Shown in pieces: positions 37,160-52,100 of a stretch of DNA of 64,000 nt (position 1 is its first letter; each line of letters starts with the position of its first letter). The stretch comes from Streblospio benedicti (lineage: Eukaryota; Annelida; Polychaeta; Spionida; Spionidae). The position numbers were made by a program, and so were the translations under genes. The notes under the pieces were generated by a model. That model had not been told where the DNA came from. It saw only the letters and a program-made list of their open reading frames with translations, and did not search any database. The DNA lies in contig CM032664.1 in assembly GCA_019095985.1 (NCBI GenBank), positions 24,852,611-24,916,610 on the forward strand, given 5' to 3'.

Positions 37160-40100
37160 GTGAGTATTACACTATGATGTCGTGCCATGGCACGTGATAT
37201 GTTCTTAACAAGTGTAACCTATAAAACTAGCCAATCAGCGCAAAGCTCTCGCTAGTTTGGAGAGACTTTTGAATTGTCAGTATCATCTTATACATTATTC
37301 AAATCTTGACAAAATTGGGATGTTAAGGAGGCAAAAAGCAGTAATAGAGTGAGCGCTTGATATTTAGGATAGAGTATTGGCACATTGCTGTTCTTCTTTT
37401 TATAGTTTAATATTGAACTCTCACTTGTTTTTATCCCCCTACCCAACGAATGCCAGGTAATTACATCTCGTTGGCGTGTTTATTGTGGCACAATAGATTT
37501 GAGAGTTTTCATATTGTATGTGTTGTGAATTATTCTTATTTCCCCCCATTTTTGTGTTGCAAATCATAATAAACAATAATTACAGTTTAAGATGAACTTA
37601 CATACACGTTTTGGTTGGACATGTGTCGATCTATTATTGTTCTAAAAAAAGATTCTAAAAAGAAAAATATCATGACAACAATATTTTTATGTGTGTGTCT
37701 AGATTCACATGGTAACCACAGATACTCAATTTTATTGCACATTCAATGGAAAGGAAAGCTATAAGCGACCAATATTTTCTATTGCATTTAAACACGTTTT
37801 GCTCTGTGAAAAGCGCCGCTGGTAATTAGATTGGGTTGGTAATGTGTGTAGGAATGTTCAGGAAGTCCCGGAAAACAACACGATGCATGCTCAATTGCAT
37901 CAATGAAGTGACTGTGGTAGATGTAGAACAATGTTAAACACTGGCTTTTGTAGATTACCAACACCACGTTACTTGAATTTACGCGTTGGCCTTTTTCATT
38001 CTGACCTATTTCGGGAAAGGAATCTGTTTAAACTGCAGATCATTGGTTGATTTGTAAATATTACACCACGCAAATGATGTTTTTATCGGTTTCCCCACTT
38101 AATATTATTGACGCTAACTTTAGCAGGATTACAGTATTAGCACACCAATTGTTAAGTTTCCTTATTTCAACATTGCTGTTGAAGACTTATGACCAAGGGT
38201 TAAATGATGTTGTCTATGAGAAAAGGGAAAGAATTCGGATGCAGGAGTTATGGTGGTCTGTCACCATCAAAGAGTATGGCAGATACTCAGTTGATGGCTT
38301 CGTGATTCTGGCAGGATGTAGAATTAAACCTTGTCACGAATCTGTAATCCATATTGCGGCATAACACCAAATTGAAATATAGGATCCTTGATAACACTGA
38401 GAACTCTATACAAAGTAATTTAGCAGTCTCATTTCAATTTCATCTGGTAACTGGCTCTTAGAATCAAATCATCTTTATGAAGTGAATACGTGGGTAGTTT
38501 TATACCAACGAGTCTGTATATTCTATTAATGAAACCTCTTGGAGAGTTATGCTTCTCACCACATGCATGTTTTAGTTGGGAATTTATTATATATGTATGG
38601 CGATTAATAATAAGTGCATGTAATGTGTCTACTGTAGGCAGAATTAGAGTACCGTTAATTTACAAAATCGTCTGATGTAATGCAGTAAGTAAGAAGTAAG
38701 TAAGCAGTAAAGAAAGAATAAACGAAATAACGAGAGAATGATAGAATGAAAGAAAGACGAAGTGCAATAGGTACAAAAAAGAAAAAAGGTGAAAGAAAGA
38801 GAGAGAATAAAAGACAGAAAGAAAAAGAAAGATGAAAAGGAGGAAAAACAAATAAAAGATGACAAATATTTAACAGTCTCAATAACAGAAACATGTTCCC
38901 CCAAGTTGCATTACGCGCGTGGCAATATTACGGCGATAATTCTCATCCAAAGAGCGCGGTGTCATATCGACTGGAGCCGGGATGCAGTCCTATATTTCCC
39001 TGTGGGATCATTCTAAATCTTCGATCTATCTTTCATTAACCCTGGGCGTTAGGTTTCCACTGGAACGTGGCCTTTCATCAGTAATCCAGCGGTCATTTTT
39101 ACTATGAAATAAGAGCACGGAGATGCATATGGCAGTTTTATGCAATGTTCATTACATTTTTCAATGCTGTTTAACAACGGGGCTTATTGTAATAGCTCTG
39201 GTGGGAGCGATGAACTGTTAGTTGTCACGTTCCTGCGACAGAGAAGGTTGCGTAAATTTAAGGTTTGTAAGCTGTAGTATCGAGCTGGCAATTGGGAAAA
39301 TACATGGGTAGATCCAGGGGGTCGACAAGGGCGCCCCCCTTTTTCACCAAAATATTTAATTTTCATATTTTTGGGGCGGATGTCCACAATCGATCACGCG
39401 TATAAACCGATGAAGTCACTTAAGAGTGCCTCACGTCCTGCCCCTCCATTTCCAAAACATTGATCTACCCGTGTTATTAAATAGGTGTAAAACCTGGATT
39501 GAAGTTACAGCTAGTATGTAATTAGTTTTATGACTCCAAGTCAGGGTAGGACACTCTATATAATATCGGCTGGTGGCACACCAGCCGATTTAGCAGGCCT
39601 TGATACTCAGGGTGCGGTGGAACTACATCACGTAGATTCCTATGGGATTCGAACCCACGACCATAGGCACCAAATCGCCTAGTAGTTCAGGCTAACTCAC
39701 TAGTCCACTCTGCCACCGGAACTAATTAGGTTTCGAATCCTACCAGAGGGATATAGTCCTAGCCTGACTTGGAGTCATAAGTCTAATGACTTAATTACAT
39801 ATGATAAAGGATGTTCAACAAGCATAGTACATCGTGTACACACTTAAGACGAGGCACATAAACAATACCACAAAATAAGCGTAATAGACTGTGATGGCAG
39901 ACGATCTATATGGGCGCCATTTTCTAGTTAATATCTAGTTTAGAATGCTAATCTCATTTCACTTGGGTTCTGATGAAGATATACTGCTACAGGCCTGTTC
40001 GTTGGAGCAGACTAACTTATAGAGGCGCTTCCTTGATAATGTCATAATACGCCCATGGCTAATCATGACCGAATATGGCAATTATCTGTGAGTTAGGTTG

Positions 40101-43100
40101 GGTCCATTTGATGTACAATAACACTTCTTGTCTGCTCTCTTTCTTTATCGCTCACGAATGTAGCAATTGAAAAAAAGATGTGCTTTAGTGTTTTATAAAT
40201 TATGATCATGGCATAATGTCTTTAACGTTTATAATGTGATGCTTTCTCAATGGATATAAAAGAGCAATACATATTTCCGCTCATTCTACGAACGTTTACC
40301 TATTATATTCCACGAACCTCTTATTTCGTTTTTGACTCGTGATTTTTGCTCATGAGTTTGGTCTTGCTACATAAAGATGACCTGGCGTGTACTTGAAGTC
40401 TAAACAGCAGAAGTTAACAAAAAGATATGTACAATTTTAACATCATAAAACCTGGCATCATAAAATGTAGCATTTAAGCAAAAAAAAAAAAACAGTCACC
40501 ATTTTTGTGAACCTATTTCGGCCATTCTAGACTAGGGTATGCCATCTGTGCAGTCATATAATAGGATATAATTAGCTGGGTGTACATGGCATATAAGCAG
40601 ATCGCGTGAAGAGGTTAATCCATTCCGTATTTGCTTACAACCTTGTTCAATTTGTGCACATGGAAAGATTTAATATGTGACAGCTGCTACCCATTTCTAT
40701 GCGAGAAGGGAAGAGATTATACCGGGTTCCCACAGTTATCTACAAGCACGACTGTACGCTAATTCCTCTTTAAAAGGTTCTACTCATTACATTTATTTGC
40801 ACATGCATGTCTACAAGATGTTTTATCGAGACTATTTATGTTTATGTAAACCAGTTTTCAGCTGCTNNNNNNNNNNNNNNNNNNNNNNNNNNNNNNNNNN
40901 NNNNNNNNNNNNNNNNNNNNNNNNNNNNNNNNNNNNNNNNNNNNNNNNNNNNNNNNNNNNNNNNNNATAATGTCATAATACGCCCAGGGCTAATCATGAC
41001 CGAATATGGCAATTATCTGTGAGTTAGGTTGGGTCCATTTGATGTACAATAACACTTCTTGTCTGCTCTCTTTCTTTATCGCTCACGAATGTAGCAATTG
41101 AAAAAAAGATGTGCTTTAGTGTTTTATAAATTATGATCATGGCATAATGTCTTTAACGTTTATAATGTGATGCTTTCTCAATGGATATAAAAGAGCAATA
41201 CATATTTCCGCTCATTCTACGAACGTTTACCTATTATATTCCACGAACCTCTTATTTCGTTTTTGACTCGTGATTTTTGCTCATGAGTTTGGTCTTGCTA
41301 CATAAAGATGACCTGGCGTGTACTTGAAGTCTAAACAGCAGAAGTTAACAAAAAGATATGTACAATTTTAACATCATAAAACCTGGCATCATAAAATGTA
41401 GCATTTAAGCAAAAAAAATTAAAAAAAAAAAAAAATAAAATAAGATACAGTCACCATTTTTGTGAACCTATTTCGTCCATTTTAGGCTAGGGTATGCTTA
41501 AAGTAACCCATCTGTGCAGTCATATAATAGGATATAATTAGCTGGGTGTACATGGCATATAAGCAGATCGCGTGAAGAGGTTAATCCATTCCGTATTTGC
41601 TTACAACCTTGTTCAATTTGTGCACATGGAAAGATTTAATATGTGACAGCTGCTACCCATTTCTATGCGAGAAGGGAAGAGATTATACCGGGTTCCCACA
41701 GTTATCTACAAGCACGACTGTACGCTAATTCCTCTTTAAAAGGTTCTACTCATTACATTTATTTGCACATGCATGTCTACAAGATGTTTTATTGAGACTA
41801 TTTATGTTTAAGTAAACCATAGTTTTCAGCTGCTTCTTTACAAATACTCTTGGGGCCTATAGCCCACCCCCAAGGTCACCCACGCTACCTGGGTGGCGGG
41901 GAGGGCTGCCAGATATGAATGGCGCGGGGCCAAAGCCGAAGAATATCATGGAAGTAATTGCTCCAGGCAGACCCCCACCCCTCATTCAAAAGCAATAGTG
42001 TGTCAATATGGACACTACCATGAATAGCGAACGGATCTACAATTCTTTCAGCTTCTTCAAGCTTGGAAATGAACATATATAAAATGGTGAATATTCATTA
42101 AAGGTCTAAGGGTTAACAGCAGAAATGTATTTTTATTTACAAATGAACTATTGAAGTGAGGCTGTTGTTTTACTAAAATTCTGCATCTGAAATCAGTAGC
42201 CTATGACCAATAATTATACCTTGCAGAAAAGGACTGGGTGATTATCAAGCAAAATTAAGTCCTCTGGCAGATATTAGAAGCCATCCTTCTTGTTAATTAC
42301 CATTAGCTATAACAACAATGCTTGTAATTAAAGAAACTGCACAAGAACAATATGCTGATAGTGGGGCCCCCCACTAATACTTGTATATCAGTGCTGAACA
42401 GAACAGGGAGACTATTAACAGCATAAAGTTTACACCTTTAAAATTGTACAACAAGTAACAGGCCAACGTATCAATCAGGCTCGTAATAATTTCCCACCTG
42501 CCGAGATGGCAATCGTCCAGAAGATTGAACTTACACCTCAGCGTGTCGTCTGCTGTTAAAGCCATTGGCGGCGCGGCTCCCAAATCCTCCCAACTGTTTT
42601 CCGAGCAGGTGGCAAATCGAGTCTTCTCCGGCAATAATTCAATTCCTGTCAGCAGGACTTAACTTTGGCAGGGGCTAAATGGGAGTGGTATTCCAATCAG
42701 CCCTGTCAGCCTGTTAGCACTAGCTAGACTGGGTGTTGTTTAGTAAAGAAAGAGCAAGAAGAGATAAGGTGCATGCATTTTAGGTACCTTGTTAGTCGTA
42801 TTAGCGATGTCACTATCAATTTTCGGGGTCAGGGCCAAAAGTGTATTGTATGTAACTTAGTTTCGTCTTTTTTAACACGATGAGTAGACCCAGTGTAACC
42901 GTAGAAGGTGCAGGATGCATAATGGCTCTTCTCATTACAGTGCTCATCACAAAAGAATTGCATCTTGTAATATGCGTACCTACACAGATACTGTCATTTG
43001 TAGTTCATTGAGGGTTACTTTGATAAAAAATCAAACTGTACCTGAAAAAAAATCACCAGAATCCGACCAAGAGGACATACATAGTGTCAGCAAACACATC

Positions 43101-46100
43101 TTCTTTAACCATGTACACCACAGTCTAGTTGTGCAGGTGTTGAGCAAACTCGATCATACTCGATTGTACATTGCCATGATTATTCACGGGTACCATTAGG
43201 ATATAGAAAAGTTATGAGCGTCCCTTTTAGTGTAAAGTTGGAAATGGCTATAGAATTATGTGTGAAGTGGGAAATGTGTTTTAGATTAAGTATGAAATTG
43301 TAAGTTTTTCGACAAATGATTAATTGTTCAGTCGGAAAAGGGCTACAATTTAAGTGTGAAGTGGGAAATTAGCTAAAACTTAAGTGTGAAGTGATAACAC
43401 GACGCCCCCCACTCCCGGTGACAATGCTTTCTGTGTTCCATCGCTGACATTCACCAACTTTAAAGAACACAGCCCAACCGGCCGATTCTGTGATGAACTG
43501 GTGACCTGGAACCACAGAGCTAGGTTCTTCACAAAATTGAACACTCGAATTTGAGTATGGGTGGACGATAGAAATCATTTTCACCGAGCAGCTATGATAC
43601 TAGTATTTCATTTTGACTTATATGGACGTAATACTTGTGTGCCTAATGTATCGATCATATCGCCTTTAGCCAATAAAATAATGAATGCACCCCCTAATTA
43701 CATTACCAACAATATACAGCTTTAAAACTACAACAAACCAACTAACAATATTCTCCACTTCAGATCTTCGACTGCAGTTTCCCGCGCAATTCCGTGAAGT
43801 ACATTCACAACGGAAACCCCCTGCTCATCGAGGACTCAGTGAAGCTAATCCGCTACGTGTTCAAGGATTCTGCGCACACCGAAGTAACGATCATAAATCT
43901 CAAGGTGATGGTGATCGAATCGCCCTATGACATTATCGTGAAGGATCCCACTTTGAGGGACCTCGAGATCAAAGACTTCTACGGCCTGTCCAACCCACTG
44001 GACTCGTCAATATTGAGATTTCGCTATAATTACTACAACGGTGCTAAATGCACCGTGCAGTTCAATCAATTGCAGACGAAATTGCCTTTGTTAGGCCACA
44101 TCGTTACTGGGTCGGAGTCGAAGGTAATTTCCGAGCTTCACGAGGACTGCAGGGACTTCTTGCTCCTGGGGCTGAGGTACAAGCACCGCAGTCCTCCAAC
44201 ACCGGACAGAGACTACTTACCGCTTCGGGTAGAAGTGATCGACCCCTCGAAGCGCCAGGAGGTTGTTGAGGAGAACATTTACTTGAAAGTGCCCATCAAA
44301 GATGCGTTTCCCAATATGCCACCCAAGATTGAGGTGAACGAGATGGCCATGATTGAGCTGAATGAATTCACGTTGACCGCGATAGACCCGCAGCTGATAT
44401 CAGCCAAAGATGAGGAGACTGCCGAGGATCAGTTGGTGTTTAACATCAGTAGGTCTCCGGAGTTCGGGTACTTCGTGCATTTGGGCGATCCGGACCACCC
44501 TATAACGTCGTTCGTGCAGAGTGACCTCTCTAGGAACAGAATCGCGTATAGACCTCCTCGTGAACGATTTGCCGGGAGAAAGATTTTTGACATGGAAGTT
44601 GAAGCCTATGACTCACTGTTTGCAGTGAGCGACCCTGTTGTTATTAACATTGCAATAGATCCCGTAGATACAAGTGGACCTCGGATAGCTGCAAACAGAG
44701 GACTCGTGGTCTCGGAGGGTGGTTCTCGGGCCATTACAGAGGACGACCTCTTCATCGTTGACTACGATAACATTGACGACGTGGAAATATTCGTGAAAGG
44801 TGGTCTACGCCACGGGAAACTGCAAGTGAACGGAAACCCGGAAGTCGTATTCACACCTATCGATATACGAGAGGGTAAAGTCGTGTATTTCCACGACGGC
44901 AGTGAAAACATCAGTGATAAGATCATCTTAAGAATCAGTGACGGTAACAGTGCCGTGCGCACGAAGTTCCCCATCAAAATCTTGCCGGAAGACAACAGTG
45001 CGCCGTACCTGATCACAAACGAAGATATTGAGGTGAGCGCAGGCGGCAGTGTCCAAATCACGTCCACCGAGCTGGCAGCACACGACAAAGATTCAGACGA
45101 CAACGACATCGTCTACGTAGTAAAGAAACCGCCCATCGCCGGCGAAATCGTCAAGAAATACCAACCCATGACTCTCGGTTCACCGGTGTCAAAGTTCTCC
45201 CAGCTGGAGCTCTCAAAGGGCTATATTTACTACCACCACCTGGGTGGTGGAGGACCGGACGGATTCGAAGTCCGTTTAATCGACAGCAAGGAGAAACCGA
45301 ACAAGTCCGGCAAGTATAGCGTAACCATCACCGTGAAATCCAACAACGACCGTCCCCCCGAGCCGGTTCCCGGCATGTCACGGCAGCTGATCGTCAAGGA
45401 GACGGAGGTGGCCTTCATCACCAAGAAACACCTGGCCTACGCAGATATGGAGAACGGGGGAGAGCTCTTCTATACGGTGACGTCACAGCCATTCTTCTTG
45501 ACGACAAGTATCACCATTGACGCTGGGAGGATTATTGCCACGGATGGCGCCACTGTACCGATCAAGGACCCTACGGTGTCGCCTATTCGCACGTTCACGC
45601 AACAGGACATTGAGACGAATAAGGTGGGTACCTCAGAAAATAGTTTTTTGATTAGTATTAAGCGGTTAAGGTACACCTTACGTTTGACTCCAATGGAAAT
45701 AAGAATAATCAGAGATGAACACCTTAACTTTGAATCAAATAGAACCAAGAATCGCCAAAAGAATGGCGTTAGGTATTGTTTATTAGCATGTCTATACAAG
45801 GATAAAAGAAAGACGAAAAGTTATTTCACGAGGGAAGCAATGCCGAGATATTGATGTTTCAACTTCATTACAACTGCATTTATGGCACACCTATTCTTAT
45901 ACTAGCATAGATAAGTGATACTGTTGTGATACTATATTTCATTGTATATAGATGCAATTACCACCTAATTAACTATGCCGCAGGTTGCTTACATGCCGCC
46001 GATTGAAGACATGGGGCCCATCAGGAGACACGCCCAGTTTATTTTCTCCGTCAGTGACAAATCAGGTATAAAACTGTAATAAATACCACTGGAGCAGTCC

Positions 46101-49100
46101 TAGCAGTTGACTAAAATGCAACTTTACTTTTTCTCCAATTCCGTTGTAACAGTATGAATGAACCTGGTATAGTAATTCTAGAAAATACCAGGTTACTATG
46201 ATAACACGATCAACTTTTATTAGCAGACGTCCAACAATATAAGATTCAGTTGAATACTCTATTAGATAAATGAAAAAGAAAATCAACGGTAGACTTTCAT
46301 GTTTTAGAAGAAGAAAAAAGTTATTCTTTAACGCACATTTAAGAATGCATTGCCCAAGATAAAATACACAAAAATATATGCGTACAGAATACTTCCATGA
46401 CCCCATGTCACATAAACTCGAGCGGTGATACACAGACACGGACAACAGAGTCGATACACTGCATCATATGCACAATGGGGCTTACGGCGGCAGCATCATG
46501 GTTGAAAGAAGCCTCTTTTATAGTTGCATGCAACAACAATTACGCCTAAATGTCGTTTGCATGTTTACAACTCTCCCCGAAACACTTACTTTGCTGAACT
46601 TTTCACACTTGTGATTCAGAATGTTGATAGTTCGCTCCTAAATATCTTTCCTCTATATCTTTCCTCAACGGCCTATAGGTGTACTGAATAGTAGTCAATG
46701 TAATGCAGAAGTCTCTCTCTTCTACTCTGATATAAAGCAACAGTAACCTAATCATTTTAATCGTGAAGTAGAATCATCAAATAAGAGTAGACGTATAGTG
46801 GGGCCACCTCTATAATAAGACCATTTCTGGCGGGCTATAATTATAGAGAGATTGCCGCGAACCTCAACGACGAAGAGGCCACCTTGCTATTGGGACCAGG
46901 TGAGAGAAAAACCTGAAGCTGAATGTTCTTCATAGAGAGGTCCTACTTTGATATATAACCAGCACATATCTGCAAACATAGTTGTATAGAAACTTGACTG
47001 TATGATAGGAAATATGTTTGTTTTACAGGCAACAAATTAGTTGACCAAACGTTCGACATCACAATCGTGCCTGTGAACAACCAGATTCCTCACATGTCAA
47101 TCAAGCCAATCATGGTCCAGGAGGGCGGAGCGGCCAGGATTTCAACCAATGAGATTTCTGCATACGACCCAGACACTGACCAGGGCGAGTTGGTGTTCTC
47201 GATTAAAACGGAACCCAAGTAAGTTGTTGTCCTTCAAAGTTTTTTTTTCTCTCGAAGGTAACTTCATTTTTGTGGTGAACGCGTTTCATACTTAATTTAC
47301 ATTTTTAAATACATCACCCCCCCCACTGCCACATATTATAGACTCTATAAACTGAGAGCCTATAACGTGTAGTGGTAGTTATTTACCGTACTCCGTGGAA
47401 GTGACAAAATGTCGGAAATTAGTGTCACGCCGCGTCCACTATTGGTGTTGTTCACAATGCAATCTAACACTGCCTTAAAAAAATGAGAGGTCGTTAGGTT
47501 GACTGGACAGTTATGCATACAGATATCCATATAGCTTTATGTAAAGCGCTCACCCACCATTTGCAAAGATGCGTCTGCACATTCTTAGTGTCGTAACAGT
47601 GATATTTTTATTTTTATTTTATACAACAGGTATGGCCGACTGATGCATGATGATATGCCCCTAGTTGAAGGTGAACAGTTCACTATTGCAGACCTGGCAA
47701 AACCGAGCATCAGGTTTAGGATTTTAATTTTTTAGTCATTTTTTATTTCTGAACACAGATAAATTCACGATAGATTCCTTCTTCTGGATTCTAAATTTCT
47801 TATGATTATGGAAACAATATGCCTCTTGTGTATTATATGTATATGATAGTTTATGATTAATGAGAACTAATTATTATGAAAACTTGAAAGTGAGTAGAGG
47901 AGATGTTAAACCCGGGATGTTAAAGCAGTAATTTTATGCGTACTAGTATTGTGTGGCGCAAATATTATAGCATTTTGAACATATTTCATTGACTATTATT
48001 CTTTATGAAGGTATGACCATGAAGGTTCCGAAGCCAAAGAAGATAGTTTTGAACTCACACTCTCAGATGGTGATAACCACATCACAAAGACAGTGCAGCT
48101 CTCAATTCAACTTGCAAATGACCAGCCTTTCCAGTTTTCTCAGAGCATTGACAATCATATAAATGTTGAAGAAGGGGGTGAAGTGAAAATATTACCAACA
48201 AATCTTGTCGAAAGTTCAGTCAGTGTGGATGCTGCATTAAGTTTTGTAGTTCTTCAATCTCCATCGTTTGGAGAAATAAGGTTAGAAGGTCATCCTGCTT
48301 CAGAATTTGAACTCTATGATTTGTTTAAACAACTTGTGACCTACTCACACTTTGGAGGCGAAATTGGAACTGACGTGGTGCACGATTTAGGAACATTTGC
48401 TGTCTTTGATGACAAGAATCTATCACCAGTTTATACACCATTGGTGGATTTGAATATAACAATCATGCCTATTGATAATAAGAAGCCAACAGTGGTGCTT
48501 GGAGGTCCATTGTTTGCAGAAGAAGGTAAAACAACGATGCTGACTAATGAGGTTTTGTCAGCTAAAGACCCAGATACACCACTGGAAGATCTTATGTTCC
48601 ACATCATCAAGCAGCCGATGTATGGTTTCATTGAAAATACAAACGAAAAAAATAGTTTAGGAATAGGAATCGATCATTTCAGCATGGTTGACCTTAAAGA
48701 TGGAAACATTCATTACGTTCAGTCTAATTACACCAACTTTGAACCATCAAGTGATGAATTCGAACTGTATATTGCTGATGGAATTCATGATTCATCACCT
48801 GTCAAGATGGATATCAGCATACTGCCTAGAAATGACGAAGAACCAGAATTTACTGTTGATCATATTATTGTCTCGGAGGGGGGTAGCACAGTTTTGAATT
48901 CTCTATTATCTGTCAAAGATAAAGACAAACCTAAAGATAGATTAGTTCTATCAGTGGCTGTACCACCAAGTCATGGTTCATTAGTAATTACCAATCAAGA
49001 TAAAGGAGGAAGAAAAGAGGTCTCTGCAACAGATATTCCTATCGATGAACTCAATGAGTCAACTCAGCTTATGTATCGCCATGACAATTCTGAACATTTT

Positions 49101-52100
49101 CATGACCAGTTCACATTGAAACTTACAGATGGCGTCCATGTCGCTAGACAGACAGCAAATGTCAAAGTAATTCCAATTAATGATGAGGTACCAAAGATGA
49201 TTCAGAATACAGGTGTTGTTGTGAATATTGATGATAGCGTCATCATAACGGAAGGAAATCTGTACAGTACAGATGTGGACAATGACGATGATGAAATAAG
49301 TTATATCATTGTCAGTATACCACAGAAAGGAAAATTGCAGTACCTAAGCAACATTACAGAGGAGTGGATTACTTTTCAACAGTTTGATTCCTTCACACAG
49401 GAAGAAATAAGCAAGAAGCGCATAAGATATATACAAACCGAAGTTGGTCCTTCTCTCCTGAGTGGTGATAATTGGGACCGCTTCATCTTCCAGCTCACCG
49501 ATGGTTCAAATCCTCAACCTGACGCATCTTTTGATATTGAAATCATTCCATCTGTACAGCAAAGTTTGAGAGTCATCAATAAGGGGATAGAAATCAAAGA
49601 AGGTGACACTAGAGAACTCACAACAGATATTCTCAGTGCTACTGATGATTTCAGCAAACCTCAAGATCTCAAGTTTTTCATCATAGAGGGACCCACGCAT
49701 GGCAACATAGCTCATATCAATGATAAAAACAATGCAATTAACCAATTTAATCAGGGTGAGTTAGAAGCTATGAAAATAGTTTACATACACAACGCTATAG
49801 CAGATGATCTTCAGGAAGATGCTTTCAAATTTGCTGTTTTGAATAGCTTGAATCAGTCTCGTACAGGTGTTTTTCATGTTCTAATTGAACCCGTTGATGA
49901 AGTGCTTCCCACTCTGGCAAGCAATGTTCCCTTGACTGTTATACAGGGTGACAGGGTAATAGTCACGGCAAACAATTTGAAAATTGAAGATCCTGACACT
50001 CCACGCAATAACCTCACCTACACTCTAATTGATTTGCCAAAACACGGTGTTCTGTTAAAAGATGGGAGGTCAATTCTGGCAGCATTTACACAAAAGGATA
50101 TCGATGAAGGAAATATGGTGTATCAAAGTGACAGTAGCGATGAGTCTGGTATTGATTATTTCCTATTCATGATTTCTGATGGGAAGCATGATGGATATCT
50201 TGTGAATGGCACGCTGCAGAGTAAACCTGCTTTCTTCAGTATACTCATTCAGCCTAAAGAGGAAGGTCCGCCCAAGCTTGTTGTGAACCAAGCCCCAAGT
50301 CAACTTTCTCCCCTTGGCAATGGCAGGTACGTCATGCATTATTCGCATTAAATTGTCATGAAGTTCCCAATTGAAGGCCGCAAAGTGTATCAACAAAATA
50401 CGTTACCATTTTGAGTATCGCAATTCTTTAGAAATAATATGAAAATCTTAATAGTAAATTTGTCTCCAATAACTGATGATAAATTTTCTTTGCAGCGTCG
50501 ATAGTGTTTTACTTTTAAATTCTAATCATTGTATAATCATCTATGCTTTACAGATACGGTTTTATCATAACTGAAAATCACCTAAAAGCTGTGCAACGTG
50601 ACACGCCTCCAGATGAAGTTACGTACGTGGTGGATCAGAAGCCAGAACACGGAGAGTTAGAACACGTAGGACTCGGACGGTTAGAAGCTTTAGATAGTCT
50701 CATGAATTTGTATATACAGTAGAACCCATTTATTTCAAACTCCGATAACTCAAATTTATGGGTAACTCAAGCACGTTTTTAGCCTTTTCCTTCATGTTAT
50801 TCTACAATTTTATTATACTAATATTAACTCAAAAGTTCATATATCTCAAACCATTTCCCTTTTATGATATGGATATGACCAAAGGCAACTGCATCAAGAA
50901 ACTTAATTGTTTTGAATGAATTTTCTTTTTTTAAAATCTCTTCAACTGATGCAGATTCTTTAAATATATATGAGGTGCGTTTATAAGTGGTCACTAAATC
51001 CCACATCCCTAATTTTTATGGCGTTATTTCCCACATCCCACAAATTCTATATTAAAGGCATTCCTCTCACATCCCATTTCCTTGAAATCCCACATTTTTC
51101 TTTTTTATTTCCCTTTTCCCCACATCCTACTTCCATTTAAACCCTTCGCTTACATGACCAATTTGGTTTCAGAGTCATCAAGAAGAAGTTCACTCAGAAA
51201 GATGTCAATGATGGTGCCATAATGTACGTTCTTGTGGATACGATGCGCGTCACCAACGATAGTTTTGTCTTCAGAGTCCACGATGAGAACAGAAACACAC
51301 TAAGTGACCAAAGGTAATAAACTTTGTATCTCATAATAAATTGTACAAAATGTAGTTACTGTATTTTCATAGATCAGTGAGAGTTAAAGTATTTCTCTCT
51401 GAAATAGATTTTGAAAGAATTATTGAAACAAATTTCTAATGATAGTTCATAATAGTTCAAAACTGGAACTATAGCTATACTGATAGTTCATCATTCAGGT
51501 GTTCTTAAGTTACCAGTTTTATAAACAGGATAGGAGTTTAGTAATTTGATGATGTGTAGAAACACAAAATCATGTGGTGGCATTCCTCGACACTTTCAGA
51601 TTTTCCATCGAGTGGTCTGTAGTTGAGTTTCCGACGCATCAGTACATCGTGTGTGAGGATACTGGGGTGCTGATGCTGCCACTCATGAGGCTCGGCTCGC
51701 TCAAAGACCCAGTCACTGTGAGAGTGAAAACCAGAGGAATGTCAGCCACCGCTGGCTTGGATTTTGAGAAGCCAAAAATATCTGAGATCACTTTTGAGCC
51801 AGGTAGATGAACCTTTGTTTTGTTTGTAATGTAAATGTTTAAATGTAACTGTGATGGTTTTGTAGTCGTGATTCAAGACTTGTTTTTCGCACACTTGTTG
51901 ATCAATTGATCATTTCTTACATGCTTGCACTGGCAGCACATTCAACTCATAATGCTAATCACTTGTACACTCACTCATTCACTGTTTCAACCAAATGATG
52001 TGTACCTAATCAGATGGTAATAATTAACGTGTAGGTGCCACTCAGCAGTGTGCAACTGAAGAGGGATGAGTTCGCTCAACACCCACCACCAGACCATTTT

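Larger units (their letters stand above)
37160..43763 (+). other. FREM1-like intron 2 (6.6 kb)
   Basis: The largest intron of the gene. It contains a GATCCAGG-type repeat (39303-39472), an inverted-repeat element with a tRNA-like core (39516-39800), the duplicated block and the scaffold gap (40036-41834), and otherwise no supported coding sequence. Confidence 0.7.

Noticed and set aside
40677-41022. Frames running through the N block
   Set aside because: Artefact of the gap; the sequence on each side is the duplicated non-coding block.
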